A stretch of DNA of 64,000 bases from assembly GCF_004376845.1 (NCBI RefSeq), contig NZ_SNUW01000006.1, positions 62,001 to 126,000 on the forward strand, written 5' to 3'. Of this stretch, positions 58,641 to 64,000 are shown one piece after another. Position numbers and translations under genes: made by a program. Source of the stretch: Psychromonas algarum. GTDB lineage: Bacteria > Pseudomonadota > Gammaproteobacteria > Enterobacterales > Psychromonadaceae. Within the stretch, counting starts at the first letter, position 1; the number at the start of each line of letters is the position of its first letter. Under the pieces are notes generated by a model, which saw only the letters and a program-made list of their open reading frames with translations, was not told the origin of the DNA and did no database searches.

Positions 58641-58733
58641 GGGATGCCTCAACTAGACTGATTCTGCTATAAATTCGGAGGTGGATTGTACATATTTTGA
58701 ATAACCGATGCTAGTCACAAATTTTAACTAAAA

Positions 58734-58766
58734 AAATACCTGAGCAAATTATTGCTTCAGGTATTT
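58734..58766 (-). terminator. terminator of feoABC
   Basis: Stem AAATACCTGA/TCAGGTATTT extended by GCAA/TTGC with one bulge, followed on the minus strand by TTTTTTT. Confidence 0.92.
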
Positions 58767-58821
58767 GTTGTTTAAGGTTAATTAGTACTTAATATAAATA
58801 ATATTTATATTGCTTTAAGGC

Positions 58822-59052
58822 TTAAATCACCGTTGTCATTGGTATCACTTGTGTTTTCTGCCAGCTATAAAAAACTTGCGGCGCTAATCGTTCACCACGT
58901 CCGTTAACTGTTTTTTGTACATGCCCAGAGCGAATAAGTATTTCCACCATAGGAGCCAATCCACTCTTTTGTAGCCTAAAGGTTTTTAATAATATGCTTT
59001 CTTCAACACGTTGATGTGTTTCAATATAAGTCGATAAACGTTTTAATATCAT
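58822..59052 (-). CDS. feoC: FeoC-like winged-helix regulator
   Basis: 76-residue predicted winged-helix protein (ILLKTFRLQKSGLAPMVEILIRSGHVQKT). FeoC is thought to stabilise or regulate FeoB. It has no cysteine at all, so unlike the E. coli protein it cannot bind an iron-sulfur cluster. GGAGG lies four bases before the ATG at 59052. It is nine bases after the feoB stop. Confidence 0.85.
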   Translation of the reverse strand: MILKRLSTYIETHQRVEESILLKTFRLQKSGLAPMVEILIRSGHVQKTVNGRGERLAPQVFYSWQKTQVIPMTTVI

Positions 59053-59061
59053 CACTCCTCC

Positions 59062-61350
59062 CTATACTAACTTCGCTTCAGAAATCGATATATCTGCCAA
59101 TATGTTACCTTTACGTTTTAACTTATAAAGCACGGTTAAAATAATAAGCAGCGAAACTAATAAATATGCCAAGCTAGACATTGGATGCTGAGAAAAAGTA
59201 GCAATTTGGTAATAAGCAACCGAGACGATATAAGCAATTGCCGTTGACCAAATGGCAATAAAACGAGCCCAGTTAGTTCCAACTTCTCTTACAATTGCCC
59301 CCATAGCCGCTGCACATGGTGCATATAAAAGAATAAACAAAAGATAAGCAAAAGCGGCTTCTTGGCTCACAAATGATTTTTTGATATTGCTATAAATTGT
59401 TAAATCAACCCCTTGTTCTTCAGCAGAGGCCTCTAAATCAGCTACATCCCCAACATTAATTCCTAATGGATCTGTTACATCAATTCCCATTAAGTTTTCT
59501 GGGATAGTTGCAACGGCAGCATTCAATTTATCTAATAATGTGAGTTCTGCTTCATCATCACTTTCTAAACCAGAGTAAAGATTATTTAATGTACCAACAA
59601 CCGCTTCTTTTGCGAATATACCAGTGACAATACCCACTGTTGCAGGCCAATTGTCATTAGTTATCCCTAATGGAGATAATACCGGCGTGACAATTTGAGC
59701 ACCTCTACTTAATAGAGAGCTATCACTATCTTGATGGCCAAATGTTCCATCAACACCTACTGAATTAACAACATTTAAAATCGTTACAACTAAGACAATG
59801 GTTTGACCTGCGCCAAATACAAAACCTTTTAACTTTTGCCATGTTTTGATTAATGTGTTTTTAATCGTTGGCAGTTCATAATCCGGAATTTCTAAAAACA
59901 TGCTTTCACTTTTGCCCGGTAGAATTGTACGGCTTAGTACAAAACCTGTTAGTACTGCTACTAAAATACCAATTAAATAAAGTAAAAAAACAATATTTTG
60001 TCCATGCTCAGGAAAGAACGCACTAGCAAATAAAGCATAAACAGGTAGTCGAGCTCCACAAGACATAAAAGGAGACATAACCACTGTTAATAAACGTTCA
60101 CGCTCTTTTTCCAAGGTTCTAGCTGCCATCACCGCGGGTACAGTACAGCCAAAACCAACGATCATAGGAACAAAGGATTTCCCTGGTAATCCGATATATT
60201 GCATTGCACGGTCAATAACGAATGCAGCTCTTGCTAAGTAACCAGAACTTTCAAGCATCGCTAAAAATAAATACAAACAAGCAATAACAGGAATAAAGGT
60301 CATTACTGTTTGAATACCATTTCCGGCTCCGTAAGCAAGTACGTTGATTATCCAATCAGGAGTATTGATGACACCTAACCAATGAGCCGCTTCATCAACA
60401 AAAATAGCACCCGATGCAATATCAAAGAAATCGATAAAAGCGCTACCAATGTTAATAGCAAACATAAACATTAAATACATCACTAATAAAAAGACAGGAA
60501 TACCGGTATAACGATTTAAAGTAATTGCATCAATTTTTTCTGTTAATGTTTTACTCAAACGCCCTTTGGTACGAACTGCATTTTGAGTTAATCCGTAAAT
60601 AAAGGTGTAACGAACATCGGCTACCTGTAAATCAATATCAATACTTAATGTATTGCGTAGTTGCGATATTTTAACTTGATCTTTCTCTGAACACTGCTGT
60701 ATTAAGGTATGATCATTCTCAATACATTTAATGGCTAAAGCCGTCTTATTTAAAGTAGAGTCGACTGAGACAAGTTCAGTAACTTGATTAATAACCGGTT
60801 GTAGTTTTGTCCCATAATCAAGCGAGAAATCTTGAGATAACTCATCTAAATTTTGTGTAGATAAAGCACGCGTTAATTGTTTTACAGCTTTTTGATCATG
60901 CGCTGATAAAGAAATAACCGGACAGCCTAATTGCTGACTTAATAATTTTTCATTTATAACAAGGTTCTGTTTATCAGCGAGATCCATTTTATTAAGCACA
61001 ACTAATACAGGCAAGCCTAGCTCTAAAAGTTGTAACGTTAAATACAAGCTTCTTTCTAAACAACTTGCATCAATTATGTTCATCACAATATCTGGGTTGC
61101 TTTGCATAATATATTCAAAAGCAACTCGCTCATCTAATGATGAGCCTAAGTGGTCATAATCAAGGTTATAGATACCAGGTAAATCAATCACTTTTACAGG
61201 TTTATCGTTGTCTAATGTAAATTGCCCTGTTTTTTTCTCTACAGTTACACCACTCCAGTTACCAACACGTTGATGGCTACCAGTAAGTGCATTAAATAAC
61301 GTTGTTTTACCTGAATTGGGGTTGCCAATTGTTGCAATGTTTAAAGTCAT
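59062..61350 (-). CDS. feoB: ferrous iron transporter FeoB
   Basis: 762-residue inner-membrane iron(II) transporter. N-terminal G domain with P-loop GNPNSGKTT (about 8-16), DLPGIYNLD and NKMD, then a GDI-like helical region (about 165-265). The membrane part (about 280-745) has two Gate-type repeats, including the conserved GFGCTVPAVMAARTL and CGARLPVYALF cysteine segments. It starts one base after feoA. Confidence 0.97.
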   Translation of the reverse strand: MTLNIATIGNPNSGKTTLFNALTGSHQRVGNWSGVTVEKKTGQFTLDNDKPVKVIDLPGIYNLDYDHLGSSLDERVAFEYIMQSNPDIVMNIIDASCLERSLYLTLQLLELGLPVLVVLNKMDLADKQNLVINEKLLSQQLGCPVISLSAHDQKAVKQLTRALSTQNLDELSQDFSLDYGTKLQPVINQVTELVSVDSTLNKTALAIKCIENDHTLIQQCSEKDQVKISQLRNTLSIDIDLQVADVRYTFIYGLTQNAVRTKGRLSKTLTEKIDAITLNRYTGIPVFLLVMYLMFMFAINIGSAFIDFFDIASGAIFVDEAAHWLGVINTPDWIINVLAYGAGNGIQTVMTFIPVIACLYLFLAMLESSGYLARAAFVIDRAMQYIGLPGKSFVPMIVGFGCTVPAVMAARTLEKERERLLTVVMSPFMSCGARLPVYALFASAFFPEHGQNIVFLLYLIGILVAVLTGFVLSRTILPGKSESMFLEIPDYELPTIKNTLIKTWQKLKGFVFGAGQTIVLVVTILNVVNSVGVDGTFGHQDSDSSLLSRGAQIVTPVLSPLGITNDNWPATVGIVTGIFAKEAVVGTLNNLYSGLESDDEAELTLLDKLNAAVATIPENLMGIDVTDPLGINVGDVADLEASAEEQGVDLTIYSNIKKSFVSQEAAFAYLLFILLYAPCAAAMGAIVREVGTNWARFIAIWSTAIAYIVSVAYYQIATFSQHPMSSLAYLLVSLLIILTVLYKLKRKGNILADISISEAKLV

Positions 61351-61351
61351 C

Positions 61352-61576
61352 TTATCCTTCCACTACTATTTTTTTTGCAATACTTTTACGTAAAGCGATA
61401 GAACTATTTGCACAACGAATAGCAATCGGATCTCCTAATGGAGCTACGCGTAATAATTGAATTTCTGCTTTTGGCAAGAACCCTAAATTAAGTAATTTTT
61501 TGCGCATGATAGGTTCAATTGCATTGATATTCACGATATTTGCAATTTGCCCTACTTTTAATTCTGACAATAACAT
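61352..61576 (-). CDS. feoA: ferrous iron transport protein FeoA
   Basis: 74-residue SH3-like cytosolic partner of FeoB. It shows the family pattern LKVGQIANIVNINAIEPIMRKKLLNLGF and PLGDPIAIRCANSSIALRKS. First gene of the operon, downstream of a likely Fur site. Confidence 0.95.
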   Translation of the reverse strand: MLLSELKVGQIANIVNINAIEPIMRKKLLNLGFLPKAEIQLLRVAPLGDPIAIRCANSSIALRKSIAKKIVVEG

Positions 61577-61720
61577 TGATAACCCTTAGTCTGACTCAAA
61601 CGGCATTATTAATATGCAATGCCTACATTTACCGCCTAAGTTAATACAAACCATTATCATTTACAATAAAGTTTACCTGTATTAATTAGGTATAAACATG
61701 AGTATTGTTTTAGATCAATT

Positions 61721-61739
61721 TATAATGATTATCATTATT
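61721..61739. promoter_or_regulatory. Fur box
   Basis: TATAATGATTATCATTATT matches the 19-bp consensus GATAATGATAATCATTATC at 16 positions. It lies 145 bases upstream of feoA and 79 bases upstream of yciH. A second, weaker half-site (ATTATCATT) is at 61653-61661. Iron-dependent repression of feoABC is expected. Confidence 0.8.
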
Positions 61740-61817
61740 TAGCTTTAACGCTATTCATTTAGTATTTTTAGTAACTTCAAGTATCATATGCAAAAGTATT
61801 AACAGATAGGAATCATA

Positions 61818-62144
61818 ATGGATTTTGGTGAATTAAATTTAGTCTACTCTACAGACGGCGGAAAAGTTGCAAAAACTAAACCACTGCAAGTTGCACCTGA
61901 AAGTGATGGCATTATTCGTTTACATCGAGAAACAAAAGGTCGGAAAGGAAAAGGTGTCACTTTAATTAAAGGATTACAGCTAGATGAAAAGGCAATTAAA
62001 TTATTAGCCAAAGAGATAAAAAAACGGACTGGCTGCGGTGGAACAGTAAAAGACTTTGTTATTGAAATTCAAACAGATAAGCGCGAAATCATTAAATCTG
62101 TCTTAGAAAAACAAGGCTATCAAGTCAAATTAGCTGGCGGTTAA
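61818..62144 (+). CDS. yciH: YciH, SUI1/eIF1-like translation factor
   Basis: 108-residue protein with the SUI1 fold of eukaryotic eIF1 (RETKGRKGKGVTLIKGLQLDEKAIKLLAKEIKKRTGCGGTVKD). In E. coli it is reported to influence start-site fidelity and to act under stress. AGGA precedes the ATG. It is divergent from feoA, and the Fur box between them could affect it as well. Confidence 0.93.
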   Translation: MDFGELNLVYSTDGGKVAKTKPLQVAPESDGIIRLHRETKGRKGKGVTLIKGLQLDEKAIKLLAKEIKKRTGCGGTVKDFVIEIQTDKREIIKSVLEKQGYQVKLAGG

Positions 62145-62169
62145 CTTATTTCATGATCTCATACATCAA

Positions 62170-62189
62170 AAAGGGGCAATAGCCCCTTT
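62170..62189. terminator. bidirectional terminator, yciH / HopJ gene
   Basis: Stem AAAGGGGC/GCCCCTTT with a 4-base loop, flanked by A-run on the left and T-rich sequence on the right. Confidence 0.9.
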
Positions 62190-62211
62190 CTAATAAAGTG
62201 CCAATAAAGCT

Positions 62212-62556
62212 CTACTTACAAACTAACGCAACATTATCAAAATGAACACCTGACCAGCCATTAATCATAAATTGTCGAATATTTTGATGATCGCTTGCTT
62301 CTGGAAAGGCTAAAACATCATCACGATAGTAAGTCCCAAAACAAGCTAATGTTTGTTCTTCCGTTAATTTATTTAATTTAGCAAAAGAAAATAATTTACA
62401 TGAACCAGAGTTTTCTCCTGCTGCGTTATGTTGTTTGCCATTAGAGAATGCAGTTTCAGTGAAATGGTAATTTTCTTCAATCACGGCCATTGATTCATTA
62501 AATTCAATTTTTTTTGGTTGGTTTTTTAATTTGTTTAAAAAATCACTTAATGTCAT
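62212..62556 (-). CDS. HopJ type III effector family protein
   Basis: 114 residues of the HopJ family, named for a Pseudomonas syringae effector but widespread in free-living bacteria without type III secretion. Typical segments are IEFNESMAVIEENYHFTETAFSNG, the NSGSCKLFSFAKLNKLTEEQTLACFG stretch and GWSGVHFD. No secretion system is seen in this window, so a housekeeping role is more likely. Close to yacG and may share its transcript. Confidence 0.88.
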   Translation of the reverse strand: MTLSDFLNKLKNQPKKIEFNESMAVIEENYHFTETAFSNGKQHNAAGENSGSCKLFSFAKLNKLTEEQTLACFGTYYRDDVLAFPEASDHQNIRQFMINGWSGVHFDNVALVCK

Positions 62557-62571
62557 TGTATTTCCTTATAT

Positions 62572-62766
62572 TTAATCTTCTTCAAAATAAATTGTTTTGT
62601 TCTGAGGTAAATTTTCAGGGCTAACTGATTCACCTTTAATACGCTTTTCTTCATCAGCCCATTCACCTAAATCAATCAGCTGGCAGCGTTTACAGCAAAA
62701 TGGACGATATAAACTTTGCTTATCCCAAACAACCTGTTTTTGACAAGTTGGACAATTCACCTTCAT
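62572..62766 (-). CDS. yacG: DNA gyrase inhibitor YacG
   Basis: 64-residue zinc-finger protein. Four ligands are in CPTCQK (about 5-8) and the [13 protein letters not shown] segment (about 28-32). E. coli YacG binds GyrB and blocks DNA binding. It sits in the usual coaE-zapD-yacG order, starting about 50 bases after zapD. Confidence 0.94.
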   Translation of the reverse strand: MKVNCPTCQKQVVWDKQSLYRPFCCKRCQLIDLGEWADEEKRIKGESVSPENLPQNKTIYFEED

Positions 62767-62816
62767 TAATTTTCCTTGCTCATAACTATTTAATAATTAA
62801 CTTTAATATTGTACCT

Positions 62817-63548
62817 TTAACAAAGTACTTGCTCGAAATAAGTACAATCTGCATGACTATTTTCAGCATTTATATTCATAAAACGAATTGAATATCGTTG
62901 CTTATGACCGGATATCATAGGATAAATTTTTAAAGCGGGATCAACATTAACAATAATAAATAAAGCCTGTTCAACTTCACTCTGGAAAAAACCATTTTTA
63001 GCTTGTTGCTCAGATTTAACACCCTGATGGCGTTTTATTTTTAGAAATAGAGTCAATGCGCGTTCTAATATTTTAAAGTGTTCAAACCATTGTTTAGCAT
63101 CTTCTTGGCGCACAGTAATATCTTGGGATTGCCAGAAATGAAATTGTGGCAAATCAAAGCTGCAGCTGCCACCAGGAATAAAAAAGCGTTGTTTTAATGA
63201 GGTCAGAAAACGACTATCTTTAAAAAATTTAAGCTGTTTTGACATCACTAACAGTGCACTCATTAGCTCACTTATCTCTGAGATAATTTCTTCAACAGCT
63301 TTTTTATCAGCCTGTTCATAAGATAACCATGATTGCATTTGTTCAGACAATTTTCGTAAATCTTTAATTAAATCTAAACGAATATCACTGCGGTCGCTTA
63401 GCTCAATTAATTCAAATAATGCTTTAAAATAACTAACAGTATCACTTTCATTATTGAATAATATGCTTTGATTAATTTGTAAAAAAAGTGATTCGAAACG
63501 TAAATAACTACGGCTTTTTTCAGTGAGTGGATATTCAAAAGTGATCAT
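62817..63548 (-). CDS. zapD: cell division protein ZapD
   Basis: 243-residue dimeric protein that cross-links FtsZ filaments. It opens with FEYPLTEKSRSYLRFESLF and contains the GGSCSFDLPQFHFW (about 125-138) and family ending RYSIRFM. Order coaE-zapD-yacG is conserved in Gammaproteobacteria. Confidence 0.95.
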   Translation of the reverse strand: MITFEYPLTEKSRSYLRFESLFLQINQSILFNNESDTVSYFKALFELIELSDRSDIRLDLIKDLRKLSEQMQSWLSYEQADKKAVEEIISEISELMSALLVMSKQLKFFKDSRFLTSLKQRFFIPGGSCSFDLPQFHFWQSQDITVRQEDAKQWFEHFKILERALTLFLKIKRHQGVKSEQQAKNGFFQSEVEQALFIIVNVDPALKIYPMISGHKQRYSIRFMNINAENSHADCTYFEQVLC

Positions 63549-63627
63549 AAGGTTATCTATTTTTTGTTAAAGATTAAGAGTACATCAAAAATGTGAAACA
63601 CAACATTATAAAACCTAATAAGTACGA

Positions 63628-64000
63628 TCATAACAAGGTTAAAAATTGTGTATGTAATATTTTGATGTTGTGTTTTAAAGTATTAAGGTCTTCACTATTA
63701 TTATCAATAATATAATCAGCCTTTTCTAAGCGTTGTTCTCGTGTCAATTGAGCTTTCATAATTGCTTGGATTTGTGCTTTTGTATTACCATCTCGCAAGA
63801 TAGCTCGTTCTATTTGCACCTGCTCATTGACATCAACTAGCAAATTATATTTTGTATATTTCGTTAAATTATTTTCAAATAAAAGCGGTGCTTCTAATAT
63901 GGCATATTCACTTTTAGCGGCATTCAATTGAGCGAGCATAGTGTCGCGAATAAGAGGATGCAATAAAGCATTTAACCATTGTTTTTTTGCTTCGCATTTG
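63628..64000 (-). CDS. coaE: dephospho-CoA kinase, C-terminal part (cut by window edge)
   Basis: Last step of coenzyme A synthesis: phosphorylation of dephospho-CoA. The reading frame continues to the window edge, giving KQWLNALLHPLIRDTM, so the P-loop and true start lie outside. Visible parts include LEAPLLFEN (Asp/Glu-loop region) and TREQRLEKADYIIDNN, the lid and C-terminal helices of the family. The frame should not be started at the TTG at 63963. Confidence 0.95.
   Translation of the reverse strand, partial: KCEAKKQWLNALLHPLIRDTMLAQLNAAKSEYAILEAPLLFENNLTKYTKYNLLVDVNEQVQIERAILRDGNTKAQIQAIMKAQLTREQRLEKADYIIDNNSEDLNTLKHNIKILHTQFLTLL

Noticed and set aside
62212-62556. HopJ match as a sign of a type III secretion system
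   Set aside because: No secretion apparatus genes are in the window, and the family is common in bacteria without such systems.

Overview
The window is AT-rich chromosomal DNA of a marine gammaproteobacterium. The conserved blocks rsmI-lpoA-yraN-diaA-dolP, rlmN-pilW-rodZ-ispG-hisS-yfgM-bamB-der and yacG-zapD-coaE are typical of Gammaproteobacteria. PL7 alginate lyases, a TRAP transporter and several cyclic-di-GMP proteins point to a seaweed-associated bacterium. A Psychromonas-like genus is my inference; no database search was possible.

Layout. 1-9.2 kb: 3' end of a gamma-glutamyltranspeptidase gene, an LpxR-like outer-membrane lipid A deacylase, a DUF748/AsmA-like protein, a membrane diguanylate cyclase, a cysteine-motif protein, a small secreted protein with a phospholipase A2-like motif and an acyl-CoA thioesterase. 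9.2-18.2 kb: two very small reading frames, a DUF3185 protein, a ligand-binding-domain/PAS/GGDEF/EAL protein, a DctPQM TRAP transporter and, divergent from it, a lipoprotein alginate lyase. 18.5-26.6 kb: a YqjD/YqjE/YqjK-like trio, HflX, a degenerate AAA+ protein, an MFS exporter, a CNNM/CBS membrane protein and a three-domain secreted alginate lyase. 27.2-31.7 kb: cydDC and a HAD nucleotidase. 32.0-41.3 kb: a five-gene operon of circularly permuted ATP-grasp, alpha-E, transglutaminase and DUF2126 proteins, a predicted but biochemically little-known peptide-modification system. 41.8-43.9 kb: a SHOCT protein and a zinc metallopeptidase. 44-64 kb: mostly core genome, with RNase P RNA, envelope biogenesis genes, feoABC under a likely Fur box, yciH, hopJ-like, yacG, zapD and the 3' part of coaE.

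How the genes fit together. The two PL7 lyases would cut alginate at the surface and outside the cell, and the adjacent TRAP system may import the acidic products. The neighbouring protein that joins a LacI-type ligand-binding domain to GGDEF-EAL could tie nutrient sensing to biofilm behaviour. 

Unusual sequence structure includes a dispersed intergenic repeat in three copies (near 7.4, 23.1 and 49.3 kb) whose ends are inverted repeats, a decayed duplicate of the 3' end of rnpB just beyond its terminator, a nine-G tract inside a coding region of the ATP-grasp operon, and a terminator-like hairpin between divergent genes. Start codons were moved from the longest possible frame wherever a ribosome binding site decided it. 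Several genes appear to start with TTG or GTG.
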